From contig NZ_SNUS01000001.1 in the NCBI RefSeq assembly GCF_012027635.1, forward strand, positions 1,736,001 through 1,800,000: 64,000 bases of DNA, given 5' to 3'. Below the pieces are notes generated by a model that saw only the letters and a list, made by a program, of their open reading frames with translations, searched no databases and was not told where the DNA came from. Below, piece by piece: positions 35,438-43,640 of the stretch. The translations under genes were made by a program, and so were the position numbers. Position 1 is the stretch's first letter. Each line of letters begins with the position of its first letter. Source of the stretch: Thermococcus sp. 21S9 (lineage in GTDB: Archaea > Methanobacteriota_B > Thermococci > Thermococcales > Thermococcaceae).

Positions 35438-36639
35438 TGGCTCTCTCGGCCGTTTTCAGGAGGAACGGAAACTACCTAACGGTCTGGCTCGACTACGACA
35501 CGGGCGAGGCCCTCATTAGGGAAGAGGAGAGACTGCCGGACAGGAAGATTGCGCCCGCCCTGATTGGTGAGACCACGCCTTACATCAGAATCCCGCCGGG
35601 AAGCAACGCGGTCCCTTTGACCTTCGGTCCGGCCGCCGGTGGCTTGGGGCAGGCCGGGGCCTTCGAGATACTCACCTACGGCGAGAGGATAGTCTCGATA
35701 AGGCCCGTCTACGGCTACAAGAAACGCGGAATCGAGGAAAGGCTGATAAACCGCCCGCTGGAGGAGACCATTGCAGTTCTTGAGAGGGCCGTAGGGAACT
35801 TCGCCTTAGCTTACACCTACGCCTTCCTGAGGGCGGTTGAGGCCAACCCCGACGAGGACGTCTGGGAGGTCAGGAAGGGCCTCCTTGAGATTGAGAGGCT
35901 CTACAACCACTTCAACGTCATCCACAAGCTCGCTGGAGATGCATCTCAGAAGGTCGCGACGATGCACTTCCACTGGCTCGAGGAGGAAACGCTCAGGATT
36001 CTTAACAGGCTGACCGGCCATCGCTACGGCTTCGGCGCGAACGTTCCTGGAGGGGTTAGAATCCTCGACGGAAGGGCCGTTGAGAGGCTTGGGAAGCTCA
36101 AGGAGGAGTTCCGCGAGCTGAGGGAGGAGTTGCTTGAGAGCAAGATATTCATCGACCGTCTCCACAACACCTGCCGGCTGAGCAAAGAGGACGTAATCGA
36201 GCTCGACGCCGTTGGAATAGCATCGAGGGGTTCCGGGGTCCCGAGGGACGTTCGGGCCTTTGACAGGTTCTACTCCTACAAACCGGTGACGTGCGAGGAC
36301 GGGGACGCCCTCGCGAGGCTCATGGTTCGCATGGAGGAGATAGAGCGCTCCTTTGAGATTATCGAGGGAATCGACTTCAGGGCTTTAAAGTCAGACCCAG
36401 AGGTTAAAGAGGGTCTCAACCTCGGGCTGGCAGAGGCGCCTCATGGTGACGTTCTTACGCTCGTGGAGCTGAGGGACGGCAGGGTTTCATGGATTGGCCT
36501 CAGGGGAGCGTCGAGGATAAACTACGTGGCCTTCTGCAGGGGCATAACCGGGAACATCTTCACGGACTTCCCCTTCGGACTTCACAGCTTCGGCCTGAAC
36601 TTCGCGGATGCAGACCTCTGGCAGGGAGGTGAGGAGTGA
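35434..36639 (+). CDS. [NiFe]-hydrogenase-like large subunit without Ni-Fe ligands (Ehr/NuoCD-like)
   Basis: A 401-aa protein fusing a NuoC/HycE-N-like region (1-75) to a NuoD/HyfG-like large subunit. At the first CxxC position (ERICGICS in hydrogenases) it reads ERAVGNFA (117-124). At the C-terminal DPCxxC position it reads TDFPFGLHSFGLNF (377-390). All four Ni-Fe cysteines are absent; the only cysteines are 247, 287 and 368. It therefore cannot be a hydrogenase and resembles the energy-converting-hydrogenase-related (Ehr) proteins. Its ATG overlaps the preceding stop. Confidence 0.87.
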   Translation: MMALSAVFRRNGNYLTVWLDYDTGEALIREEERLPDRKIAPALIGETTPYIRIPPGSNAVPLTFGPAAGGLGQAGAFEILTYGERIVSIRPVYGYKKRGIEERLINRPLEETIAVLERAVGNFALAYTYAFLRAVEANPDEDVWEVRKGLLEIERLYNHFNVIHKLAGDASQKVATMHFHWLEEETLRILNRLTGHRYGFGANVPGGVRILDGRAVERLGKLKEEFRELREELLESKIFIDRLHNTCRLSKEDVIELDAVGIASRGSGVPRDVRAFDRFYSYKPVTCEDGDALARLMVRMEEIERSFEIIEGIDFRALKSDPEVKEGLNLGLAEAPHGDVLTLVELRDGRVSWIGLRGASRINYVAFCRGITGNIFTDFPFGLHSFGLNFADADLWQGGEE

Positions 36640-37244
36640 TGTGGATTATCAGGGGACTCAGGAAGGGCGTTCTGACGAGCGAGTATCCAAAGAGGGTAAG
36701 CGAGGAAGAGCTTCTCTTCAGCTTCCCTCTCGAGGCCCCGGCGGAGTGCCCGTTCGGGGCCGTTGAAGATGGGAGATTCGACTACAGGAAGTGCATCAAC
36801 TGCCGTCTCTGCAACGTCCCCTTCGGCCAGAAAACAGGGCTGAGTGAGGTTAAAAATCCTCTCCCCTTCAGGAAGTCACTCCACGTCTTCTTCCTTGACG
36901 TCGGAACCTGCCACGCCTGCAACAGGGAGGTTGCACTCCTCCACAGCCCGAACTACGACGTCCACAGGCTCAAGATATTCTTCACGCCGACGCCGAAGCA
37001 CGCGGACGTTCTCCTCGTCGCCGGCTGTCCGACCGATGGAATGATTCCGGTCCTGAAGGAGGCCTACGAGCTGATGCCCGAACCCAAGCGGGTCTTAGTT
37101 TTGGGCTCCTGCGCCAACGGCGCGCTGTGCGATAGGAAGGTGGAGGACTTCGTTCCGGTTGACGGCTACGTTCCGGGCTGTCCGCCAAGTCCCGTTCAGA
37201 TTATAGAGGGCCTCCTCAAGGTCGCCGGGAGGGATGTCGAATGA
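36639..37244 (+). CDS. fused ferredoxin-like and hydrogenase small-subunit-like protein (HyfH/HyfI-like)
   Basis: A 201-aa protein with two parts. Residues 30-65 hold one 4Fe-4S site (C37 plus C52-x2-C55-x2-C58), a cut-down version of the two-cluster HycF/NuoI subunit. Residues 85-195 are NuoB/HyfI-like with the proximal-cluster cysteines C91-x2-C94, C158 and C181 (VPGCPPSP), plus C130. GTG 36636 is one codon upstream; ATG 36639 fits GGAGGTGAGG better. The fusion would carry electrons straight to the ligand-less large subunit encoded before it. Confidence 0.82.
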   Translation: MWIIRGLRKGVLTSEYPKRVSEEELLFSFPLEAPAECPFGAVEDGRFDYRKCINCRLCNVPFGQKTGLSEVKNPLPFRKSLHVFFLDVGTCHACNREVALLHSPNYDVHRLKIFFTPTPKHADVLLVAGCPTDGMIPVLKEAYELMPEPKRVLVLGSCANGALCDRKVEDFVPVDGYVPGCPPSPVQIIEGLLKVAGRDVE

Positions 37245-39061
37245 TTGACCCGTTCTACGCGATAACAATAGGCTTCATCGTTGCCTCCCTGCTCGCGGTG
37301 ATTTCGAAAAAGGCCAGCTACGCGCTCTCGGCCCTTCTCTCGGCCGGCCTGCTGGTCCTCGCCCTCGTCCGGCCGGAGGGAATAGACGACGTTTCCCGCT
37401 ACTTCCTCGTGATTTCGGGGATAGTATGGCTCGGGGCTTCGCTGTTCAGCCTGAGCTACGACGACCACTATCCGAGGCTGTTAGCCGGTTCGTTCACGAT
37501 GAGCATTGCCGGAATGCTCGTGATACTCCTTGCAAAGGGGGCCGTCGGCTTCCTCGTCGGCTGGGAGGTCATGACTATAGCGAGCTACTTCGGAATGACC
37601 GTGAGGGAGAACTCACGGAGGGGTGCCTACAAGTTCCTCGCCTTCGGCGAGCTGAGCGCGCTCTTAATCCTGGCCGGTTTCGGCCTGCTCTCCGTTGAGA
37701 CGGGCTCCACGGCATTTTCGGCCTGGAAAGGTTCCGGGTTCTGGAGCCTGGCGTTCTTCCTGGCAGGTCTCGGCTTCGCCGTAAAGATGGACGCGGTTCC
37801 ATTCCATACCTGGATTGTGGACGCCTATCCGAGGGTTCCCGGAAACGTGGGTGCCCTCCTCAGCGCAGTTGTGACCCTTATGGGTGTCTACGGGTTTGCG
37901 AGGTTGTTACTCATCGCGGTTCCTGCCAACTGGGTTGGAGCGTTCTTCCTCCTGCTCGGCGGTCTAACCGCCATACTCGGCGCGGCTTATTCAGCTGGAA
38001 CTGAGCACGTCAAGAGACTGCCCGGTTACAGCACCGTTGAGAACGACGGCGTTTTACTCGCGCTCTTCGGCGGAACGGTTCTCGCCCTCAACGCCGGCAA
38101 CAAGACACTCGCTTCCTTTGCGTTCCTGGCGTTGCTCTTCTACGCCTTCGCCCACAGCGTTGCGAAGGGTCTCCTCTTTCTCATCGCAAGCAGGCTTGAG
38201 AACGGAACCGGGCGCTTTCCCGAGGTTCGGCCAAGGAGGCTCACCACCGTCGGCGTCGTCGCGGGCTACGTCTCCGCCCTCAGCCTGGCCGGTGTCGCTC
38301 CGTTTCCGGGCTTCCTCGGTGAGTGGATGGGCATAGAAACGCTCCTTCAGAGCTTCAAAATCCCGGATGTAAAGCTCAAGGTTTTGATGGTTCTGGTTGG
38401 CTCACTGGTTGCCCTAACCGCGGGTGTCGCCGGCGTTGCGATGAGCAAGATGATAACCCACGGAGTTCAGCGCGCGGGAGGAAGGAGGGAGCTCTCCGCT
38501 GAGGACATCGCCTACACCTTCATGGGTGCGGTGCTGGTGATGGTGGGGATTCTCCCCCTGGCAGTCTTCAGGCTGGCCGATGGTGCTTTGAGCTCGCTCA
38601 CAGGAATGGGCGCCACCGCCTTCGTCACCGGTGCGCTCGGGGTCAAGGATGGCTTCCTAATCGTCGCCAAGGACTTCGGCGGAATCTCGCCAACGTACCT
38701 CGCAGGGCTTGTAACAGTCTTCGGGGTCACTGTCTACGTTCTGGTTCGCATCACAGTCCTCCGGAGGGTCCGGCGCGTTAGGGCCTGGAGCGGTGGACTG
38801 AGGAACCCGGAGTACCCACCGATAGCCCACTCGGCGATACTCCTCATAACAGAGGGCTGGCTCTACGGAACGAGGGAAGAGAGCGGAAGGCTTTACTGGA
38901 AGGAAAGGCTCAACATCGCATACCAGAAACTTGCGGAGGCATATCTCAGCGCATCCGAGTGGTTCAGACACGAGCTCATGAGGGGTTCCGACAGCGTTTA
39001 CGTTGCCTACATTCTTCTCGCACTGATTGTGGGCCTGATATACCTGCTCCACTCCCTTTGA
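37241..39061 (+). CDS. antiporter-like membrane subunit, HyfB/NuoL type
   Basis: A 606-aa membrane protein with about 15-16 helices, the larger antiporter-like subunit of the complex. Conserved channel residues are Glu in VGWEVMTIASYFGM, Lys in GFAVKMDAVPFHTWIVDAYP and the PGNVGALLSAVVTLMGVYG helix. A C-terminal hydrophilic segment (WSGGLRNPEYPPIAHSA) matches HyfB. The ATG overlaps the previous stop. It is the last gene of the fluoride-switch-1 operon. Confidence 0.88.
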   Translation: MIDPFYAITIGFIVASLLAVISKKASYALSALLSAGLLVLALVRPEGIDDVSRYFLVISGIVWLGASLFSLSYDDHYPRLLAGSFTMSIAGMLVILLAKGAVGFLVGWEVMTIASYFGMTVRENSRRGAYKFLAFGELSALLILAGFGLLSVETGSTAFSAWKGSGFWSLAFFLAGLGFAVKMDAVPFHTWIVDAYPRVPGNVGALLSAVVTLMGVYGFARLLLIAVPANWVGAFFLLLGGLTAILGAAYSAGTEHVKRLPGYSTVENDGVLLALFGGTVLALNAGNKTLASFAFLALLFYAFAHSVAKGLLFLIASRLENGTGRFPEVRPRRLTTVGVVAGYVSALSLAGVAPFPGFLGEWMGIETLLQSFKIPDVKLKVLMVLVGSLVALTAGVAGVAMSKMITHGVQRAGGRRELSAEDIAYTFMGAVLVMVGILPLAVFRLADGALSSLTGMGATAFVTGALGVKDGFLIVAKDFGGISPTYLAGLVTVFGVTVYVLVRITVLRRVRRVRAWSGGLRNPEYPPIAHSAILLITEGWLYGTREESGRLYWKERLNIAYQKLAEAYLSASEWFRHELMRGSDSVYVAYILLALIVGLIYLLHSL

Positions 39062-39117
39062 TTTTTACCGTTGCATTTCCATCTTTTACGGGTAAGGGAG
39101 AAGGAAAAGGTGAGAGT

Positions 39118-39495
39118 TCAGAGATGGATTTCAAAGAGTGTCGCGTCGTGTTCCTTGATGACCTCTATGTTGACCTCCCCAAACTCCTTGCGTAGCTCAT
39201 CAAGGACGTCTTGTATCATATCATCCTCGAGCAGGTCCTCGTTTTCGATGAAGAGCGTTTTTCCGGTGTACCAGACCTTGTAAACGAAGTCGTAGCCAGT
39301 GAACATCTTGTTGTCTCCCTCTCCGAAGACGACGTTGCCGTTTTCCTTTATTATGTTCAGAATCGCCTGCTCCGGGCAGTGGGCCTTTCTGAACTTCGAG
39401 TAAATCCTCGGGATAACGTCCGAGGGCGAACCGCCCATAACCTGCTGGGTTCCGATGTTGTAGTTCTTGAACAGGATGAGGGCACTGACTCCCAT
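39118..39495 (-). CDS. conserved-looking hypothetical protein
   Basis: A 125-aa soluble acidic protein with alternating strand and helix patterns (VSALILFKNYNIG, NVVFGEGDNKMFTGYDFVYKVWYTGKTLFIEN, ELRKEFGEVNIEVIKEHDATLFEI). I do not recognise a family. The N-terminal SALILFKNYN may be a small ligand- or partner-binding fold. It is convergent with the HyfB-like gene and divergent from the ferritin-like gene. Confidence 0.55.
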   Translation of the reverse strand: MGVSALILFKNYNIGTQQVMGGSPSDVIPRIYSKFRKAHCPEQAILNIIKENGNVVFGEGDNKMFTGYDFVYKVWYTGKTLFIENEDLLEDDMIQDVLDELRKEFGEVNIEVIKEHDATLFEIHL

Positions 39496-39603
39496 GGCAA
39501 TCCCCGAAAGGGTATTTGAGACGGAACTTAAGAAGCTGTTGGCTCAACCTTCGAAATGAAAACCGTTTTTAAGAGTTGGCGTCAATTATGGGAGGGTGAT
39601 ACC

Positions 39604-40185
39604 ATGAGCAAAACGCTTGAGCTGTTCATGGAAAAGGCCAGCATCAGAGAGGAGGTCCGGCGGGCGGTTAAAGAGCTATCAGAGAAGCCACTAAAGGAGA
39701 TAATTGCCTACGTCCTCAAGGGCGAGGTGGATTCAACCGGCCTCTACAGGTTCCTCTACGAGAACCTCCCCGACGGCTATCCTCGCGAGAAGTTCAGGGA
39801 GTTCCTTGAGATGGAGAAGAGCCACGACCTTGAGGTTTCGAGGCTTTTCAGGACGCTATTTCCGGGGGAAGAAGTGCCGGAGGTTAACCTCAAGAGCTGG
39901 GTGAGGGTGTTCTCTGAGAAGGACTACCGCCTCAGGACCGTTGGGGACTACCTAAGGGTTCTTGAAATCGGCATGGACGCGGAGCAACTCTCGGAGATGG
40001 CCTACAGACTGCTCGCCGAGCTCCTTGAGGACCCGGAGCACAAAAAGCTCATGGAGAGCCTCGCCCAGGACGAGAGGGAGCACTACGAGTTCCTAAAACA
40101 GGAATACGACTTCTATTCAAAGGTGGAACGTCAGAAAGCCCTGAAGGAACTTGTTGAGGAGATTAAACGGGACAAAAAGCGATAA
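39604..40185 (+). CDS. ferritin-like / rubrerythrin-type helical protein
   Basis: A 193-aa helical protein. Two ferritin-like metal-ligand segments can be picked out: FLEMEKSHDLEVSRLF (about residues 68-83) and LAQDEREHYEFLKQEYDFY (about 155-173, ExxH). EQLSEMAYRLLAEL lies between them. This suggests a di-iron four-helix bundle involved in iron or peroxide handling. No C-terminal rubredoxin domain is present. GGGAGGGTGATACC precedes ATG 39604; the longer frame back to 39556 is not needed. Confidence 0.65.
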   Translation: MSKTLELFMEKASIREEVRRAVKELSEKPLKEIIAYVLKGEVDSTGLYRFLYENLPDGYPREKFREFLEMEKSHDLEVSRLFRTLFPGEEVPEVNLKSWVRVFSEKDYRLRTVGDYLRVLEIGMDAEQLSEMAYRLLAELLEDPEHKKLMESLAQDEREHYEFLKQEYDFYSKVERQKALKELVEEIKRDKKR

Positions 40186-40215
40186 AATCGCTTCCCCTTA
40201 AATCAACTTATCCAG

Positions 40216-41331
40216 TCAACAGTTGTAGCATAGCATTGCGGCCTTTTTGAGCAGAATCACGCGGTAGAGTTTACCTCTAATCAGTCTTGCGTTCGAAATC
40301 TTGTTGAGGTGGTGTATCCTCTTTCTATCGAGCGCGACCAAGTCAAGCTCCCTGAGAACCTTCACGAAGTCTTCCGGGCGGATTTTGAGCCACTTCGAGT
40401 ACTCGTCAAACAGTTCCTTCTCGACGACGCGGTAGGTCTTCCCATCAACCATGTAGCGGGTTGCTCTCTTTGGAAGCTCCTTTCTGAGTCTCCAGCGGGC
40501 GTGAAGCGGTTCCTGGAACTCGTAAACGGCCTCGTCCATAGACTTTCCTTCAACGAGCATCTTGAGGATGATGCCGAGGATTCTGTTTATCCTGTCCGGA
40601 ACGCCCGTAACGTCACCCCTGAGGACTATCTTCCTCCGCCTGACTTTTATTCCCGCCCCTTCAAGCTCCTCGCCAATTTTGGGGGTTAGCTTTTTATCAT
40701 GGCCAGTATCCACGATTCCGCCGATTATAAAGGCCTTAACATCGAAGTCTTTTTCGCTCAGAACCTCATCCGCCCAGGGGTCGAGGAGGACGACCTCGTC
40801 TATTCCTCTCTCCTTTAGGAACTCGGCAGTCGGACCCTCATATGTGGTAATTCTATCAAGGGGACCGTGGAACATCTCCCTGAACTCCTCGTTGGCCCCT
40901 GTAACTGCCAGCTCCCTGCCGGTGAAGTAGTCGCGTAAGAGACCGTAGCTCTGGTTAATCTGGAGGCAGACCTTGCCCTTCTCCTTCTGGGTGTGTTTGT
41001 TCCACAGCTGGAGGTCGATTATGAAGTAGGGCCACTCTGGAAGTTTTGAACGGAGCTCCTCCGGAGAGAGAACCATCTCGAACTTGTCCGCCATGCAGAG
41101 GGGAGCGTAGGCATAGTAAGAGCCCTCAACGCGGTTTCCGTTCAAGTCCCACGCGACGGCCGTCTTCTCGGGAACGCGGAAGATTGCGCCCTTGCCGTGG
41201 ACTATCTCAACCGCGATGTCCTGGAGCTTGTTCCTGGATTTCCTGAAGCGCTTCGAGAGCGTTCCGATGCTCTCTATGCCCTTCTCCCTCAGTGCCTCCC
41301 TGAGAACATCCGCGAGGGTCTTCATGGCCAT
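40216..41331 (-). CDS. trm10: tRNA (adenine/guanine-N1-)-methyltransferase, Trm10 archaeal type
   Basis: A 371-aa SPOUT methyltransferase that makes m1A/m1G at position 9 of tRNA, as shown for the Thermococcus kodakarensis homologue. The N-terminal RNA-binding part (1-130) precedes the SPOUT domain with FIIDLQLW, EVVLLDPWADEVL and the knot segment FIIGGIVDTGHDKKLTPKIGEELEG. The start is ATG 41331, about 26 bp after CTTTTTAAACC on this strand (leaderless); ATG 41325 is a close alternative. It is divergent from tRNA-Glu. Confidence 0.87.
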   Translation of the reverse strand: MAMKTLADVLREALREKGIESIGTLSKRFRKSRNKLQDIAVEIVHGKGAIFRVPEKTAVAWDLNGNRVEGSYYAYAPLCMADKFEMVLSPEELRSKLPEWPYFIIDLQLWNKHTQKEKGKVCLQINQSYGLLRDYFTGRELAVTGANEEFREMFHGPLDRITTYEGPTAEFLKERGIDEVVLLDPWADEVLSEKDFDVKAFIIGGIVDTGHDKKLTPKIGEELEGAGIKVRRRKIVLRGDVTGVPDRINRILGIILKMLVEGKSMDEAVYEFQEPLHARWRLRKELPKRATRYMVDGKTYRVVEKELFDEYSKWLKIRPEDFVKVLRELDLVALDRKRIHHLNKISNARLIRGKLYRVILLKKAAMLCYNC

Positions 41332-41385
41332 CGCTTGAGGCTCGGGGGGAGGTTTAAAAAGGTTTGCCGAGACTTGACGAAAGAT

Positions 41386-41392
41386 TTTTAAA
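41386..41392 (+). promoter_or_regulatory. TATA box of tRNA-Glu
   Basis: TTTTTAA within CGAAAGATTTTTAAACGC, about 25-30 bp ahead of the tRNA, with a purine-rich BRE-like CGAAAG before it. Confidence 0.65.
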
Positions 41393-41415
41393 CGCTCACC
41401 CTTCCCTAATATCGA

Positions 41416-41493
41416 GCCCCGGTGGTGTAGCCCGGTCAAACATGCGGGCCTTTCGAGCCCGCGCCCCGGGTTCAAATCCCGGCCGGGGCACCA
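41416..41493 (+). tRNA. tRNA-Glu (anticodon TTC)
   Basis: A full cloverleaf can be drawn. Acceptor GCCCCGG (41416-41422) pairs with CCGGGGC (41483-41489). The D arm lies in TGTAGCCCGGTCAAAC. The anticodon stem CGGGC/GCCCG encloses CTTTCGA with anticodon TTC. The T arm has GGTTCAAATCC. Discriminator A and the second and third CCA bases are encoded, so CCA is genomic. No intron. The AT-rich gene at 41698 lies directly downstream. Confidence 0.95.
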
Positions 41494-41496
41494 TAA

Positions 41497-41519
41497 CAGC
41501 CCTTGCTTCGCAAGCGCTG
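41497..41519 (+). repeat. hairpin just after tRNA-Glu
   Basis: CAGC-C-CTTGC, loop TTC, GCAAG-C-GCTG: nine base pairs with one C-C mismatch, four bases after the tRNA. It may help end or process the tRNA transcript. Confidence 0.45.
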
Positions 41520-41697
41520 GCGGAATGTTTCTAGCTCTTCTAAAAATCAGATTTTCTGAGAATCACTTCTCAAATGAAAATTGGTAGATGCAATCATTTC
41601 TAACGGAATCCAAAGATATTAGAATAGCCATGGAAAGTTGTTAGATAAACGACAAGATTTTTTAGGTTGTGCCTAATCCTAACCTTGGGTGATTCAA

Positions 41698-42480
41698 ATG
41701 CGGATCTTAACAAAGAATGATTTTAAATTTGGAGAAGCTAATTTGAGTGAGGAAGATACAAAAAGATTACATTCTTTTATCCGTCGAAAGCTCATTGGAC
41801 GACTGGTTCTAAGTGAAAATACTGATGGCCCAAATGAATGGTTGCTTAGCAAGTTAGTGAGTAATAAGAATTGGGAAAGTTGGCCTTCAGAGAGTTGTAG
41901 AATACCAAAAGACGCTGATATTGTGGATCTACTCGAAAATAGGGTTATAATGATAGCAATCTGGAAGAATCCAACCGAGGATATACAAGTAGTGGAACGA
42001 GTTTTCTTTGGGGATACCGTTTGGTGGATAGTAACTCGAAAAAAGACCATTGCTAACAAGGCCGAAAGAATAATTCGAGAAGAAGAGAGAAAGTTTAGAG
42101 TTAATTATCCCCTTGCATTTGATAAAATTTCAAGCATCTTGAAAGAATATGGATTGGTTGGAGTGATTGATGGTTACACGTTATATGGTTGCTCTAATTA
42201 CCACAATTTCCATTGTCCAGTTGTGATTGATTTATACCTCTCTAGGAACATTAAAATTGCAGTTAATGCTCTTAAGTCACTAGGACTTTCTGAAGAGCTA
42301 ATTAAGGATTTAGCAGTTCAAATATTTGATACATTGGATAGATATGAGGTACTAAGATGGCCATGTTATCTGCATTCCTCAAATCCAGATATATACCTTG
42401 TTCAGCAGAAAGATGTTATTTATACCACGTGGAACTTACCTGAGCAGGGTAAACTACTGAAAAAGTCACCGCGCATCTAA
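41698..42480 (+). CDS. AT-rich hypothetical protein downstream of tRNA-Glu
   Basis: A 260-aa protein I do not recognise. It is soluble, with segments such as RFFFGDTVWWIVTRKKTI-like beta strands near 105-120 and KEYGLVGVIDGYTLYGCSNYHNFHCP at about 150-175. Base composition is clearly richer in A and T than the surrounding genes, and codons such as ATA, AGA and TTA are frequent. GTG 41689 is in frame, but GGGTGA before ATG 41698 supports the shorter start. Position behind a tRNA gene and foreign composition suggest acquired DNA. Confidence 0.6.
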   Translation: MRILTKNDFKFGEANLSEEDTKRLHSFIRRKLIGRLVLSENTDGPNEWLLSKLVSNKNWESWPSESCRIPKDADIVDLLENRVIMIAIWKNPTEDIQVVERVFFGDTVWWIVTRKKTIANKAERIIREEERKFRVNYPLAFDKISSILKEYGLVGVIDGYTLYGCSNYHNFHCPVVIDLYLSRNIKIAVNALKSLGLSEELIKDLAVQIFDTLDRYEVLRWPCYLHSSNPDIYLVQQKDVIYTTWNLPEQGKLLKKSPRI

Positions 42481-42535
42481 TAGGTACTCTTAAAAAGAAG
42501 CAAAGTTTTTAATGTTTATGTTTGCTACCTAACCG

Positions 42536-43531
42536 ATGCTCGCCGTCAAAGTTCCCAAGAGAGAGGCCGAAAAAGTGCGGAGGAAGCTCATTGAGCTCGG
42601 CGTTCTGGCGAAAGGATACGCCGTCAGGCGGGAGAGTGAGTTCGTTCTGTTTCCCGTGACAGAGGAAGTTAGTGGTTTCGAGCTGGTCGAGGCCGAGTTC
42701 GAGAGGCTTGAGAGAAGACCCCACAGCTACCGCGAGGTCGTCGACGTCCCGGATAGTGTTAAACCCCTCCTCCCAAGCTCCTTTGACATAATTGGAGACA
42801 TTGCGATAATCGAACTCCCCGACGAACTGATACCCTACGGAAGGGCAATCGGCGAGGCAATTCTCAGGGTTCACAGGCACATAAAGGCCGTCTTCGCCAA
42901 GGGGAGTAAGGTTGAAGGCGAATACCGCGTTAGGGAGCTAATCCATCTCGCCGGGGAAAATAGAACGGAAACCCTCCACCGCGAGAACGGGATAAGGCTC
43001 AAGCTCGACGTCGCCAAGGTCTACTTCTCACCCCGTCTCGCCACGGAGAGAATGAGGATTTTCAGGAAGACAAAGCCGGGCGAAGTCGTCTTCGACATGT
43101 TCGCCGGTGTCGGACCCTACTCAATCCTCCTCGCGAGGAAGGCGGGGCTCGTCTTCGCCTGTGACCTGAACCCCTGGGCGATTCGCTACCTTGAGGAGAA
43201 CATCAGGCTGAACAAAGCCAGCAACGTCGTTCCAATCCTCGGGGACGTTAGGAAAGTTGCCGGAAAGCTCAGAGCCGACCGCGTTGTAATGAACCTGCCC
43301 AAGTTCGCGGACCGCTTTTTGAGGGAAGCGATGCTGAGCGTTAGGGATGGAGGGATAATCCACTACTATGGATTCAGTCCGGAGGAGGACCTATACTCGG
43401 AGCACGAGGCGACGATTAAAGCGGTTGCACGCGAGCTGGGCTTTTCGGTCGAGTTCCTTGAGCGGAGAAAGGTTCGCCCCTACGCGCCGAGACAGTTCAA
43501 CATCGTGATTGACTTCAGGGTTCTGAAGTGA
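42536..43531 (+). CDS. trm5: tRNA (guanine37-N1)-methyltransferase Trm5
   Basis: A 331-aa class I methyltransferase that forms m1G37, guarding the reading frame. The N-terminal D1 domain and linker (1-125) lead into the Rossmann domain with VFDMFAGVGPYSILLARKAG (SAM motif I), ACDLNPWAIRYLEEN, and the catalytic NLPKFADRF motif. Archaea may have several Trm5 types; this length and order fit Trm5b, though Trm5a/Taw22 is not excluded. TATA-like GTTTTTAATG lies about 25 bp ahead, so the message starts near the ATG. Confidence 0.92.
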   Translation: MLAVKVPKREAEKVRRKLIELGVLAKGYAVRRESEFVLFPVTEEVSGFELVEAEFERLERRPHSYREVVDVPDSVKPLLPSSFDIIGDIAIIELPDELIPYGRAIGEAILRVHRHIKAVFAKGSKVEGEYRVRELIHLAGENRTETLHRENGIRLKLDVAKVYFSPRLATERMRIFRKTKPGEVVFDMFAGVGPYSILLARKAGLVFACDLNPWAIRYLEENIRLNKASNVVPILGDVRKVAGKLRADRVVMNLPKFADRFLREAMLSVRDGGIIHYYGFSPEEDLYSEHEATIKAVARELGFSVEFLERRKVRPYAPRQFNIVIDFRVLK

Positions 43532-43562
43532 TGTTTTGTGAGGAGAACGGGACTTTAAAAGC

Positions 43563-43586
43563 GGGTGTTTTCTCGATAAAACACCC
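43563..43586. terminator. perfect inverted repeat between convergent genes
   Basis: GGGTGTTTT (43563-43571), loop CTCGAT, AAAACACCC (43578-43586): a 9-bp perfect stem between the trm5 and tldE stop codons. On either strand the arm ends in a T or A run, so it could act for both transcripts. Confidence 0.55.
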
Positions 43587-43640
43587 CCAAGGTTAGAAAA
43601 AACGGAAGTGGGGAAGATGAAAGAGAGTGGAATAGCCTGT

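Noticed and set aside
41416-42535. Complete integrated element with att repeats at tRNA-Glu
   Set aside because: I looked for a second copy of the tRNA 3' end before trm5 and found none, and there is no integrase gene.
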